Below are positions 32,742 through 45,444 of a stretch of 64,000 nt of DNA, one piece after another. The DNA comes from Omphiscola glabra. Lineage: Eukaryota > Mollusca > Gastropoda > Lymnaeidae. The stretch covers positions 49,543,013 to 49,607,012 of the forward strand of contig OZ024794.1 of NCBI GenBank assembly GCA_964017045.1, written 5' to 3'. Position numbers and translations under genes: made by a program. The notes beneath the pieces are model-generated. The model was not told the origin of the DNA. It did not search any database and worked only from the letters and a program-made list of their open reading frames with translations. How positions within the stretch are numbered: position 1 is the first letter of the stretch; each line of letters opens with the position of its first letter.

Positions 32742-33476
32742 CCTAGAGTGATCTGATTAATGTATAGAGTGATCTGATGAATGTATAGAGTAATCTGATA
32801 AGTGTAAAGAGTGATCTGATTAATGTATAGAGTGATCTGATGAATGTATAGTGTGATCTGATAAATGTATAGAGTGATCTGATGAATGTATAGAGTGATC
32901 TGATAAATGCCTAGAGTGATCTGATCATGTCTAGAGTGATCTGATTATGTCTAGAGTGATCTGATAAATGTCTAGGTTGGTCTGATTAATGTCTAGAGTG
33001 ATCTGATTAATGTTTAGAGTGATCTGATAAATACCTAGAGTGATCTGATCATGTCTAGAGTGATCTGATTAATGTCTAGGTTGGTCTGATTATGTATAGA
33101 GTGAGCTGATTATGTCTAGAGTGATCTGATCATGTCTAGAGTGATCTGATCATATCTAGAGTGATCTGGTTATGTCTAGAGTGATCTGATAAATGTCTAG
33201 AGTGATCTGATAAATGTCTAGAGTGATCTGATAAATGTCTAGAGCGATCTGATTATGTCTAGAGCATCGGTTCTCAACCTATGGGTTCCGACCCCTCTGG
33301 GGATCGAATGACCCTAACACAGGGGTCACCTAAGATCATCGGAAAACACTTATTTATGAAGTAGCAACGACAATAATTTTATAGTTAGGGTCACCACAAC
33401 ACGAGGAACTGTATTAAAGGGTTGCGGCATCAGCAAGGTTGAGAACCACTGGTCTATAGTGATCTGATTATGTTTA
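32742..33476 (+). repeat. 20-21-bp tandem repeat, about 26 copies, split by a transposon
   Basis: The unit is GTCTAGAGTGATCTGATTA with one or two extra bases. A SPIN-like element (33265-33451) interrupts the array; the repeat resumes at 33452. Confidence 0.95.
33265..33451 (+). mobile_element. SPIN-like hAT MITE, copy 3
   Basis: The 187-bp element has ends CATCGGTTCTCAACC and GGTTGAGAACCACTG. The duplication GTCTAGAG / GTCTATAG (7 of 8) is itself part of the 20-bp repeat unit, so the element landed in the array. Confidence 0.9.
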
Positions 33477-34450
33477 TGATTTGGAAAAAAAAACCGGAAC
33501 GTCGCTTTCTCTGCGATTGATACACACTGAGCAGATACATCACATCAGATACGACACAGACCAGATCTCTCTATCTGTACAGAGAAATTTATTATAAAAG
33601 ACAGACTTCGTTGATCTTTGCTCTATATATTACAGAGTCTTAAGTATTTAGGAAATATGTAAAACAAGGTATGGAAAAGCCCCGAGGGAAACAAAGAATG
33701 TGTCTGCGAGAAGCCTTCTTCAAAGCAGTGCAAACAAAAGAGAAACAAATGTAAAAATAACAATAAAAGCATATAGCTGCCAGGGTGTATTCAAAAGGAG
33801 AAGCAAGAGGAATGTTGACACAGCCAGATATTGAAGTGGATGTATTGTTACGAGTTTTATTTTTCCTTTCAGAAAGTCATCTTTCATTGAGTTTATATTT
33901 GTAATGTTGTTGTTGTTGTTTTTTTGGGGAGGTGGGTGGGAGTAGGGGTGTGTGTGACAACTGTTGCTTAAATTCTAAACCCCGCGACGCGCTGTTTGTT
34001 TCCATGTGTCCATGTTTCCATGTGTACATGTGTCCATGTGTTACCCCTTTGCTCATCCTCCGCCTCCCCCAAACCCCCCCCCACAAAAAAACTATACAAA
34101 AGATGAAAGACAACTGTACCGTAACCATTGAACATGTTACTTTTTTATAACTTACAAAAATGTTGTCTAAGGTAACTGTCTGGCATAAGATACATTTTAG
34201 AAGCGATTATGGAATCAGTTTTATGTGCCAAAGTGAGCCCCCCCCCCCCCCACTTTTTTTTTTCGGTGTGAGCGAATATTGCACTTTTGTCGTAATGTGT
34301 GTAATTAGCGTTGAGCTTCCCCTGGAATCAATCAAGATAGCAAGGGAGGAAACCGTTATCAGGAAATTTTCATTCAACTACTTCACTTTAAAAAACTATG
34401 CTATATCTGTCTAATAACCTGAACAACAATGTTTGTTAATGCCAACATTC

Positions 34451-34451
<1 letters not shown>
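33477..34451. other. Intergenic sequence, nothing recognised
   Basis: A GTT run at about 33902-33925 and a poly-C/poly-T junction at about 34237-34262. No gene is recognised. Confidence 0.4.
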
Positions 34452-34481
<30 letters not shown>

Positions 34482-34621
34482 GTCCCTTAGTCCTTGGGCC
34501 GTTGGGGCGCCACAGAAGACATGAAAACTATCCTTCTCCATTCCTCTCTGTCTTCTGCACTGCGTACAGCATCGCCTAGTTTTAATCCCGTCCACTCCTT
34601 GATGTTATCTTCCCATCTTTT
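34452..34621 (-). mobile_element. LINE 3' end with ATG/TGA trinucleotide tail
   Basis: On the minus strand 34487-34621 reads as a reverse-transcriptase C-terminus: KRWEDNIKEWTG, AVRSAEDREEWRRIV, ending in TAA. This is the common W-x-DR-x-x-WR ending of invertebrate non-LTR elements. It is followed by a (TGA)n tail at 34452-34481. All upstream parts are missing, so it is a dead 5'-truncated copy. Confidence 0.85.
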
Positions 34622-35189
34622 TCAACATTCTAACGTAGTTTAATTAAATTTGTATCAATTTTGACGAGTAAAAAAAGTTTACTTATTCACTCCCATCAAA
34701 ACCTTGAGCTTAAAATTTTGCTGTTGCTGTTCTTCGTGGGCTGATGAACCGGTTTCTCGCCCCTTTTTGACTTGACATTTCCGGCAAAGTTTACGCAAGT
34801 ATCTGATGAGACAACGTTGTGTAACCTCGCCACACCCTTTAACAAACTCTCACCGAAATGTCGTACTTAAAACCAACTAATTTAATCTTTGCACTTTCAT
34901 TATTCAGTGCATCGTCTCTCTGGTGTCAAAGCGCTAAACAAATTTTGGTCCTCCATAGCAGTAACTTCTTGCAGGTGCTTTTCTCAAACAACCTGGTATT
35001 CATATATTTTCTGTATAGTATTATTAGAAACAATTATGTTATTACGATGCTGCCAAGGAGTATTTCTTTCAGCGCGGTCGATCAGAGTCAAGACTTTTTG
35101 ATGGAGAAAGAATTGGAAAACATTTTCCGGAGTCCGATCCAGAAACATTAACAAAGTTGAAAAATATTTCTGCCGAATTACAGCGACAA
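34622..35189. other. Intergenic sequence, nothing recognised
   Basis: A 97-residue plus-strand frame (34858-35151) has no recognisable domain. Confidence 0.4.
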
Positions 35190-35532
35190 ATGGCCAAATA
35201 CCATCACCAACAAAGATCTACTAGAAAGGACATACCAGGCGCCCATTGATGAAGACATCAATAAAGAAAAGGTGGAGGTGGATTGGGCATACTCTCAGAA
35301 AACCCTTAGATAGCACCACCAGACGACGCATGCTTAACATGGAATCCACAAGGAAAAAGACAGAGAAGAAGACCTAAGAATACACGGAGACGCGAGCTAG
35401 AGGCAGACACGCAAAATTTTTTAGATACACCTGGAAGCAATTGGAAAGGAAAGCACAGGACCGAGATGAGGGGACAATTCTTGTGGACGGCCTATGCCCC
35501 AGTCGGGGTAAAAAGGCATAAGAAGAAGAAGA
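35190..35532 (+). pseudogene. Degenerate LINE reverse-transcriptase C-terminus
   Basis: Fragments in different frames match the typical C-terminal tail: ITNKDLLERTYQAPI, then KRWRWIGHTLRKP, then a GKRQRRRPKNT block, then YTWKQLERKAQDR and VDGLCPSRGKKA before TAA (35519-35521) and an AAG tail. At least two frameshifts and an in-frame stop separate them. It is 5'-truncated and differs from the copy at 34.5 kb. Confidence 0.88.
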
Positions 35533-35772
35533 CAGCGACAACGACACGAAAAATAAAAATGTCCTCGCGAGGTTCAGTGAGATTTTAAAAAAAAATATAT
35601 ATGTTAGTGATCAGAAATGTATAAGATTCATCAAATTATAGTGTGTATTGGTCTAGACTCGCAACATTAGTTTTCTTTTCCTGATCAATTATTGTATAAT
35701 GGCCATTGTAACGTATGGGACGACCAAGTGATCCTCAAAATCGCAATGAAAATAACATTGTAACTTTGCTAT

Positions 35773-36274
35773 TTTTCCGTCTCACAGTATTGTTATCGGT
35801 TAATCTAAGTACCTGTCTTTTTCCGTCTCACAGTATTGTTATCGGTTAATCTAAGTAACTGTCTTTTTCCGTCTCACAGTATTGTTATCGGTTAATCTAA
35901 GTAACTGTCTTTTTCCGTCTCACAGTATTGTTATCGGTTAATCTGAGTACCTGTCTTTTTCCGTCTCACAGTATTGTTATCGGTTAATCTAAGTACCTGT
36001 CTTTTTCCGTCTCACAGTATTGTTATCGGTTAATCTAAGTAGCTGTCTTTTTCCGTCTCACAGTATTGTTATCGGTTAATCTAAGTACCTGTCTTTTTCC
36101 GTCTCACAGTATTGTTATCGGTTAATCTAAGTACCTGTCTTTTTCCGTCTCACAGTATTGTTATCGGTTAATCTAAGTACCTGTCTTTTTCCGTCTCACA
36201 GTATTGTTATCGGTTAATCTAAGTACCTGTCTTTTTCCGTCTCACAGTATTGTTATCGGTTAATCTAAGTACCT
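35773..36274 (+). repeat. 46-bp tandem repeat, 11 copies, very uniform
   Basis: The unit is TTTTTCCGTCTCACAGTATT then GTTATCGGTTAATCTAAGTA and CCTGTC. The copies are almost identical, which suggests recent expansion or homogenisation. Confidence 0.97.
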
Positions 36275-36793
36275 CAATATTGTTAAGCCTACTTATAAAA
36301 ATTAATATTTGGTACATTAACCCCACTCCCCACCTGCACACACGCCCCCCCCCCCAAGCTTACCTGATATATTATAATCCTTTCATCTAAAAACCGGCTC
36401 TAAAATGGCCCAAACCCTCGCCCTAACAAACGTTTTAAACACAGAACTCAGCTTTATTGTATTACAAGCTATACTATCTATCATTGCGCATGCTTTACCT
36501 TAAATAAATAGCTAAATGTGTCCTTTCGTTTCTATTTTTTTCCCCAGCATTATACTAGATATTCACAATGCAACTCTCTGGCGATATGAAATTTTTATGA
36601 CCCTATTGATAACACTGTTTCGAGAGACGTAACTATTTTCAGCCACCAGGTCGTCGTCACCCTCCTGAGATATGAACTACTTTAGGAGACATGAAATATT
36701 AATCACGCTAAGTCTTATCATAGTAGAACAGATAACATTTTGCGGCCTGGGAATTTCATGGCCATGCATATTTTTTAATGGCGTGGCATCCCC
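36275..36793. other. Intergenic sequence, nothing recognised
   Basis: A poly-C run lies near 36344. Confidence 0.4.
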
Positions 36794-36890
36794 GATCAAA
36801 GCAGTGGAATGTGTGCTGATCAAAGCAGTGGAATGTGTGCTGATCAAAGCAGTGGAATGTGTGCTGATCAAAGCAGTGGAATGTGTGCTG
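36794..36890 (+). repeat. 24-bp tandem repeat, four copies
   Basis: The unit is GATCAAAGCAGTGGAATGTG then TGCT. Confidence 0.95.
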
Positions 36891-38712
36891 CGCGCTAATC
36901 AAAGATTGCTATTTTTTTACAAAAAGCTTTCCATTTACACATTTACATGTCGTACAAGATTAACATCAAATATTAATGTAAGTAATCCTTGAAAAACAAG
37001 TTAATGTTTAAATCTGACTAACTCAAGGCCTTGGGGAACAAAATTAGGGCAATAACAATTATACAGAAATACGTTTTCTGGATTAATTAGACAAATTTAC
37101 ATTTTCCCACAATGATATTTTCTAATTTTATTTAATGTTAAACATGTGCTAGGTCTTAATTCAAACTACATTGCTAATAATGGTGGTAACGCATTCGCGG
37201 CATAGAAGCTGCGTGACAAAGTCCTAGATTAGATCTTTGCACATCGAGTATCGACACACAAGATATGATGCTCTTATCCCAAGTTCGAATCTCAGTTGGA
37301 TAAATTGATGCACATGTGGAGTGGGACAAAAAATTCCTTCCAGTTCTGTTTATCCAGGGCTTATCCCCCGCTAAAGTTGTGCCAGGAAGTTACGTCAAAT
37401 GTCTTGTTGATGTACTTCACGGTCCTGGCGCGCGCAAGCACGTCATTAAGGATATTGTTTTACAAGGGGTTTAAGTCATCGTATGGAAATGGCGCCAAGA
37501 TGCTGGCAGAAAGTTTCCCCCTGCAAGAACAGATGGAGCGGTCTATGGCCATGGAAGCTTGGGAGCCTCGTGCAATCCCGAGTTAATTTACAGGGAGATA
37601 ACTACAACAACACTGTTCATCCAGGGGAAGAAAAAAATCGAGAAGATTGCATCCCATCTATATTGTGACAATATGTTTCTTGTACGCTTCATGCGGCTTA
37701 CTCCTAACAAACTGCCAGTACATCAGCTAGGTCATATCGTGACTGTTGCTTTAAGAAAGGTTTTTTTTCCCCTTTCCGAGCTCATCTTTGTTTCCCGGGG
37801 GGGGGGGGGGGGTGGATTCAATACTTCCTTTACCCCATTCTCCATGCTTTCTACACATGTTTTTTTTTACCATTCACAAGGTGACATTCACGGCACCGTG
37901 TCAAATTTCATCAATGGAAAAAGTATTCCTACATGGATAACCAGACATTTGGATCTTGGTTAATTATTAAAGATCAGTCATTAGTGTTTGTTTAGTTAAG
38001 ATCCTTATACCGAGCTTTGCATTAGAAGAGACCCAAAAAATATTTTGATTTTGAATAAAACAATTTACGTAAACGACTGATTATTTTTGGACATAATTTT
38101 AAAAAATTCACCAAAAAATTTATTTTTAAAGTTATGCTTATTTCCTTCTGTGATATTGTGCAATGTCTTATTTAAAATAATTATGCCGAGTTTCATTAAA
38201 TTCATATTCATGGTTATTGAGATATACTGTTTTCTATAAGTATATAAAATTGCCAAATTTTAACCCTACTTTCTCATCAAAAGCATAAAAAAATTAATCA
38301 ATTTGTCCCATTTATTTTTTAAAGCGTTTTTATTACTTTTCCAATGTGATTAGCAAAAAAATATTCTGACTTAGTCATGTATTTTAAATTTTACCATTTT
38401 GACTACCTGCCCCCCCCCCCCCCCCTTAGAGAATTCTTTTTTTAAACGGACACTACTATCATGGTATGCACATTACCACAGAGCACCGCTTATGTCAAGT
38501 ATCTTACATATATCTTAGATTTAGCAGCAGGATATTAATATTATTTGAAAACAAGTTATGACAACTGTAGCGTTAAATGATCGTAACTCTTGGTTTTAAG
38601 AAACCAAAACTAATGTGCTTTAAAAAGGATGGCACATGGCTCTTTGGGGGAAAAGTAAAAAACCTTTAAAAATCAATTATGTTAAATTTGCTTTGTTTGT
38701 TTCTTTTTTAGG
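36891..38712. other. Intergenic sequence, nothing firmly recognised
   Basis: A B-box-like GTTCGAATC (about 37278) could mark a tRNA-derived SINE. Poly-G (about 37797-37812) and poly-C (about 38410-38427) runs. Open frames at 37296-37963 have no recognisable domains. Confidence 0.35.
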
Positions 38713-38965
38713 CGGCAGAAGCTTCGGAAGGCTAATTGACCCACTTCCAATCATCCCATCGAGCTGATTCTAAGAACATAGACTCTTTGTCAACGACAAC
38801 ACATTCTTTCAAATTTTTAGCCCCCCCCCCCCCAAAAGAATCAGTTTTCCTTGTTTTAAAGGGAATCTAATTGACACACTTCCCGTCATCCTATCGAGCT
38901 GAAACTTGGCACATAACATCGATGCCAATGATCCAACGTTCGATTAAATTGTCAAGCCAACCCCA
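38713..38965 (-). repeat. Dispersed repeat family, copy 3 (inverted, two half-units)
   Basis: On the minus strand there are two successive blocks with CAGCTCGATRGGATGA, GTGTGTCAATTAG or GTGGGTCAATTAG, and GCCTTCCGAAGC. It matches 15919-16200 in arrangement. Confidence 0.75.
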
Positions 38966-40781
38966 ACCCTCAAAAATGACTTTTCCTGTTTTTTTTAACA
39001 AAAAGGTTTTAGAAGGGGGATGTTTATGCTTTTTTAAATGGATGCAAGTTTTGGTGTGAAGATGAATTGTGTAGCTGTTGCTAGTTGCTTTGTATTTGTG
39101 ACATTTTTTGGGTAAGGGAGATGACGCATTTCGATGAAGGATTTATAGGAAAAAACTTTTTTTTTAATGGTTAATTTAAATTATAAATCTAAATCGTTAA
39201 GGCTACACGAACAGCGTCTCGATCTGAATTAGTTCCTATGCGTTTTTGTTTGTGAGACAGAAGATATAGTCTACTTCTTTTTAATTTTACTCTCACTTGT
39301 ACGTACGACCTGTAATTTAAATGTTTTTTTAAACAATAAATCAAACCAATGACTGAAAAGTGCGCAGGTCATTTTGCGCTGCCTTGAGCGGAATACCCTA
39401 CAACAAATAAACATAACGATCGTGAAAATTCCTACAGCTCAAAAATTCGCGAATTGCGATTTCATCAACTAATTCTTGTATTTGGAGAGCGTCTACCGTT
39501 GTGTGTGTACATCAATGAACTCCGCGGGTACCTGGCCATGAGATTAGCTGTGAGATCCTCAACCCACTGCTGGGATAACGTGGGCATGACACCAGCTACT
39601 CCCCCATAATAAACTTTTCGCTACACAAATATCCACCTTGTTGGTTTAGGGGAGACGGGGGTGACAAAAAAAAAGTTATAGAGTGAGAGGTTTGTTAGCG
39701 TAACCTACCTTCCTTAGACTGGTGCCAATAATTGTAATGAATAATTAGATATGATCATATTTACAAGCAAGCGTGGGGAGTGGGGGGGGGGGGAATCTCT
39801 AGGTCAAGTGTTATAAGATCCAAACAATAATATCTGAACTCAAAATCTGGAAGTCAATTTTTACTCACTCTGAAAGACAGTAAATCTAAAACGAGACTGT
39901 CTATAGAATATATTAAGGATATTTATCGGACCTTGAAGTTTATACCGAGGTGGAAAATTTAACTTTAAAGAAAACATTTTTCCCCCGAACGGCCTCTGAT
40001 ATAAACTGGACAATACCAAATTCATAAGTATAACAGCGAATTTGTTCTGTTTATTTTATTTGTATATAGGGATATTATGGAAATGTTGTTAATTTTTTAG
40101 AATGAGTGGTTGGGGGAACTCAATACATTTCAATTCGTTTGAAAAAATCTTTTGTTATGTCTAAGACCACTTATTATTGATGGATAACGTAGATATGTTA
40201 GCATTTGCGTTGAATTATTATTTTTTTAATTGTCAACATTTTCCATTACTTGGAGATTTTGCTTCAGCATGGAAAGCATTTTCCGTTTGTATTAATTTAA
40301 GCCAAGCGTTTCTAAGAATTGCATCTCCAAAAATAACAATTAGTCAAAAAAAAAAAAAAAAGAAAAGAAAAAACCCCTCTAAAGTAGAGTAGGTCACAAA
40401 CTCATTACTAAGTTAGGGCGTTGGCCGTTTCGTCCTTTAATTGTGCCTACTTGTCCTCAAATATTGACCACAAAAAAAGACCTAATTTGGTTCATTTCTG
40501 AAATACGTTTGTCTACCGCTTGTAATTTAATGATGCTCACAGGGTGCCGGGTACAAAAAAAAGAAAGATCTTCGGTGACTTCCCCTTTCTCTCGAGTTAT
40601 CGATCCTTGCCCCTGCGGTGAGTGGAAGACTTTGGCTGAATGCGGGGGCGCCACTAGGACGTCACTAATCAATTACAGTTAACTTTTTCTGATGCTTTTT
40701 TTTTTTTTTTTCTTTTTTAGCAGTCTTAGTGACATCTTAAGCTTTCGCCTAACACTGAATAGCATTAAGTTTGGGCTTTGT
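38966..40781. other. Intergenic sequence, nothing recognised
   Basis: Homopolymer runs of G (about 39783), A (about 40346) and T (about 40700). No coding exon is recognised. Confidence 0.4.
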
Positions 40782-41451
40782 TGAGGACCATCTGGGCATT
40801 TACCGTTATTTCAATACAATGTGGCACAACTTTCTTGGACTATTCATTGAAAGACCTTCCGGGCATTTACCGTTATTTCAATACAATATGGCACAACTTT
40901 CTTGGACTATTCATTGAAAGATCTTCCGGGCATTTACCGTTATTTCAATACAATATGGCACAACTTTCTTGGACTATTCATTGAAAGATCTTCCGGGCAT
41001 TTACCGTTATTTCAATACAATATGGCACAACTTTCTTGGACTATTCATTGAAAGATCTTCCGGGCATTTACCGTTATTTCAATACAATATGGCACAACTT
41101 TCTTGGACTATTCATTGAAGGACCACCTGGGCATTTACCATTATTTCAATACAATATGGCACAACTTTCTTGGACTATTTATTGAAGGACCATCTGGGCA
41201 TTTACCATTATTTCAATACAATATGGCACGACTTTCTTGGACTATTCATTGAAGGACCATCTGGGCGTTTACCATTATTTCAATACAATATGGCACGACT
41301 TTCTTGGACTATTCATTGAAGGACCTGGGCGTTTACCATTATTTCAATACAATATGGCACAACTTTCTTGGACTATGTATTGAAGGACCACCTGGGCATT
41401 TACCATTATTTCAATACAATATGGCACAACTTTCTTAGACTATTCATTGAA
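40782..41451 (+). repeat. 67-bp tandem repeat, 10 copies
   Basis: The unit contains GGGCATTTACCGTTATTTCA, ATACAATATGGCACAACTTT and CTTGGACTATTCATTGAA. Left copies share GATCTTCC, right copies share GGACCATCT, so variants are clustered. Confidence 0.97.
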
Positions 41452-42459
41452 GCCGAGTCCAACAACACAAGGATTCTTATCAATCTGTACTGGAAAAAAA
41501 CAGCAACAACAACTCGCCCTCTTCTTCTGAAAGTTATCAATACAATATATGTGTGTGTCATTTGTAAGAGGTTAAACAATAAAAGATCATATAGACTAAA
41601 ATCCAATTTTGCTTGTTTGAATTGTTCCAGGGGATATTGGAACTAAAGTACCTTTAAGGGCGAAAGTTCGAGACATTTAGAGTTGAATTAATATTTTTTC
41701 TTAAAGATAAAATACCAATAAAATGCTATTAATTTCTAATGATGCGTAGCTTAAAAAGAAGTTGTGTGGATAGCACTGACGAGTTGTTTACATAATAATG
41801 TTTATTATTAGCTATAAAAAAGTTGTGCGGATAGCACATACAATTAATTTATATTTTAATAATTGGTGAATTATAACAAAACACACATTAAAAAAAAATA
41901 TTTTCTAAAATCTCAATTCACTGTTGCATATTTTTCTAACAAGCATCCATGGCATGGCATGAACAAGTCTCCGCTTGAAAAAAAAAAAAATTTTTTTGCG
42001 TGGCTTGTTACACCGTATCTCTCAAATAAGCCATTAATAGAAGAGAAAAACAAAGTCAACTTGAACTGTGAACTTATTTGTCGTCTGCAAACATATATTC
42101 CGGTAACGAAGTTAACCAAAAAGGCTAATTTTTTGCGAAAGTTAGTGAACTGGATTTAAATGTTATAGTCGCCTACTTGAAATTTTAGCCAAAAAAGAAT
42201 TGTTGAAATATCTAAATTTAATCATATTTTTCTTTCTTCGTTCATTTTATACTGATTATACTATTAAACAAATAAAGACTTCAATTGACATTAATATAAA
42301 GTCTGTATTGTGTTAGCAAATAAAAAAAAGTTGAAATAAAACAATAAATGGGTGATTTAAAAAAAAAATAGTAACATATTTTTTTTTAAAGATACATTTA
42401 TAATTGAAAAATTGTTAACAGATATTAATATTTAATCTTTAACTTATATATATATGGCG
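41452..42459. other. Intergenic sequence, nothing recognised
   Basis: A two-copy direct repeat (AGTTGTGYGGATAGCAC) lies at about 41760 and 41820. AT-rich. Confidence 0.4.
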
Positions 42460-42905
42460 TCCTTCAGTCTTCGCGAGACGATAGAGTAGCTACGGGCACT
42501 TCATTAAATGGTTAACGAGGCCGATCCTAGAATGGCAGTTTCGGCTGCATTTCTTGCAGGAGAACTTGGACTCCTGGTTAAATTTGGCCTTCCGTAATGT
42601 TCTTCTTGTTGCACGGGTTTCGTTTCGCGCAACTTCTGCATGCTATTTACATTCTTTACTCCTCGTGAAGCGCCGTCACCAGTGGAGCTACTTAGCCTGG
42701 GCGGTATCTTATGGAGACCAGCTGTTTTTCAATGCAGAAGCTCCTCACTCTCCACGTTGCCAGTAGATCCAAGGGAATGACAAATGTAAATACAACGTGG
42801 CACTGACTGCGTCCCAGGAGTTGCTGAATTGCATCGGCGTCAGATCAACTTCGGGACTCAATCTACGGATTTTACGGTTAAGTCCCGTAGACTTACCCTA
42901 GCTTC
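42460..42905 (+). repeat. Possible dispersed repeat, GC-richer block
   Basis: The block opens GGCGTCCTTCAGTCTTCGCG and ends GTCCCGTAGACTTACCC. Its composition differs sharply from its neighbours, and the opening looks like a repeat I have seen in mollusc DNA. I cannot name the family. No intact frame. Confidence 0.3.
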
Positions 42906-42925
42906 CTTCTTTATTGTTACATATT

Positions 42926-43414
42926 GATATTGATAGTGATATTGATATTGATATTGATAGTGATATTGATATTGATAGTGATATTGATATTGATAGTGAT
43001 ATTTATATTGATTTTGATATTTATATTGGTATTGATATTGATATTGATATTGATATTGATTATGATATTGATATTGATATTGATAGTGATATTGATATTG
43101 ATAGTGATATTGATATTGATATTGCTATTGATAGTGATAGTGATATTGATATTGATATGATATTGATATGATATTGATAGTGATAGTGATATTGATATTG
43201 CTATTGATAGTGATAGTGATATTGATATTGATATTGATATGATATTGATAGTGATATGATATTGATATTGATAGTGATATTGATATTGATATGATATTGA
43301 TATGATATTGATAGTGATAGTGATATTGATATTGATATGATATTGATATGATATTGATAGTGATAGTGATATTGATATTGATAGTGATAGTGATAGTGAT
43401 ATTGATATTGATAT
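42926..43414 (+). repeat. ATTGAT hexanucleotide array, about 490 bp
   Basis: Units of GATATT interspersed with GATAGT and ATGATATTG variants. Ile/Asp or Tyr/Gln polymer frames here are artefacts. Confidence 0.97.
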
Positions 43415-44119
43415 TCATTTAACGCTTTTTTGTTTTTCATCAATTTCGGCACACACATGCAATTGCGAGACAGCCATCTTATTTCAAACCGAAAGTAAAA
43501 TCATCTCTAAATGAAAGTACAACTTACACTGTGCATCAAGTTTTCCGGTTTTTTTTATATTTACTACTAGAGCACGTGGCCGTACGACCTTGAACTCTCC
43601 TCCCCTACTACACACAAGCTCCCATCTACCGTCGGCTACTTGTTTCAACAACTGACTTTTTCTCGGGACACGTCTAAAACAACATTAATATTATATTGGA
43701 ACTATCGGATTTCCTGCCTCGCAATGCAGACAAGCCCATGCCACAGTCTCTAGAAGGCCTGGACCAAGGCCCGGTTTCTTCCGGAGATAATCAAGTCAAA
43801 ATAAAGATGACTTGTTGCCGTTATTATTAATGTCATCGCGAGTGGACCTCAATGTTCCCAATTCTCACGAGTTCTTGGCCTTGACATTGAAGCTGACAAA
43901 ATCACGTGACCTTTACGATCACGAAGCGAAGAGCTTAAGTCGGGATGGACAACACTATCGCTAATCAACGCATTGGGCAAAAGCTAAAAAACTGAAATAT
44001 TATTACACCATTTCTCAAACCCCATATTAAAATCCAGGAGACTTGGCCGCCTAGCCCGGTATCCCACTTTCCTTACTTATGCTGCATTAATGATGTTCCG
44101 CCAACCATCTCCATTACCT
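43415..44119. other. Intergenic sequence, nothing recognised
   Basis: No repeat or coding signal stands out. Confidence 0.4.
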
Positions 44120-44336
44120 CATCTTTATTATCCCATCTTTATTATCCCATCTTTATTATCCCATCTTTATTATCCCATCTTTATTGTCCCCTCTTTATAT
44201 CCCGGCTTTAGCATCCCAACTTTATTTTCCCATCTTTATTATCATAGCTTTATTCTCCCATCTTAATTATCCCATCTTTATCCTTCAATCTTTAGTATCC
44301 CGTCTTTAATATCACATCTTCATTATCGCATTTTCA
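44120..44336 (+). repeat. 14-bp tandem repeat, about 15 copies
   Basis: The unit is ATCTTTATTATCCC; right-hand copies are diverged. Confidence 0.95.
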
Positions 44337-44847
44337 ATTATCGCATGCTAATTAAAGTGAGAACACTAACTTGTTCTGACAACTGAAAGTCAGCTGCAAT
44401 AACCATCATTGATAATTCAAGGTCATCAACAACAACAAAAACACACACACGCGATAATTACCCCTCCCCCCCCCCGGGGCGCCTTATGTCCCCTTCACCC
44501 ACTTCCACACAAACACATCATAAAGAGTAGTGAGAACGAGCTAAATTACCCATTCCACAAACAATGTTTATTAAGAATTAACTGAATTATTTCACGGGCT
44601 CGTGCTATGCTGAGGTGGCGATCGCTTTAAGCCTGTGCACTATCTGACGCGAGGTCGTCTGCACGCGTCCAACCATAATTACAACAGGCGCCGGGTTAAT
44701 ACATTGAGACCGAAGTGGGGGGCGCCGTAATTAAATATCCACAGGGATTCATAGATATCCCTTTCATCATTGTTGATGAGCAGAGAAATAAATGATCAGG
44801 TTATATTGTCGACTTTGGGGGATTTGAGTAAATATCACTTTTTACTG
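44337..44847. other. Intergenic sequence, nothing recognised
   Basis: A poly-C run lies near 44466. Confidence 0.4.
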
Positions 44848-45252
44848 CAGTCGTCCTTTGACCTATGATATCGGTTTACCTCAGCCGTCCTTGAACCTGT
44901 GACGTCAGCTCACCTCAGTCGTCCTATAACCTATGATGTCAGCTCACCTCAGTCGTCCTTTGACCTATGACGTCAGCTCACCTCAGTCGTCCTTCGACCT
45001 ATGACGTCAGCTCACCTCAGTCGTCCTTTGACCTATGACGTCAGCTCACCTCAGTCGTCCTTTGACCTATAACGTCAGTTCACCTCAGTCGTCCTTTAAC
45101 CTATGATATCGGTTTACCTCAGTCGTCCTTGAACCTGTGACGTCAGCTCACCTCAGTCGTCCTTTAACGTATGATATCAGTTTACCTCAGTCGTCCTTGA
45201 ACCTGTGACGTTAGCTCAACTCAGTCGTCCTTGAGCCTGTGACGTCAGCTCA
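44848..45252 (+). repeat. 34-bp tandem repeat, 12 copies, with CRE palindromes
   Basis: The unit is TCAGTCGTCCTTTGACCTAT then GACGTCAGCTCACC. Six copies hold the intact palindrome TGACGTCA, the consensus site for CREB/ATF factors. The others carry GATATC, ACGTTA or similar changes. Confidence 0.97.
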
Positions 45253-45444
45253 TCTTCACAAAAATCAAGGTCAACCGAAACAAACCAGTCATTCATGATC
45301 ACCAAGTTATAAGCACGCATGGTTAGTTTGCCCGACATCATGGTGTTCTCTAAACTCACTGACGAAATCACAGAGATTACTTACTAAGCCTGTGACCTAT
45401 GAACCATGGTCTAAACAAAATCCTAATTATGCCATTACTTAGAA

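Noticed and set aside
37187..37305. tRNA gene or SINE with B box GTTCGAATC
   Set aside because: No A box at the right distance and no cloverleaf could be drawn. A degraded SINE remains possible.
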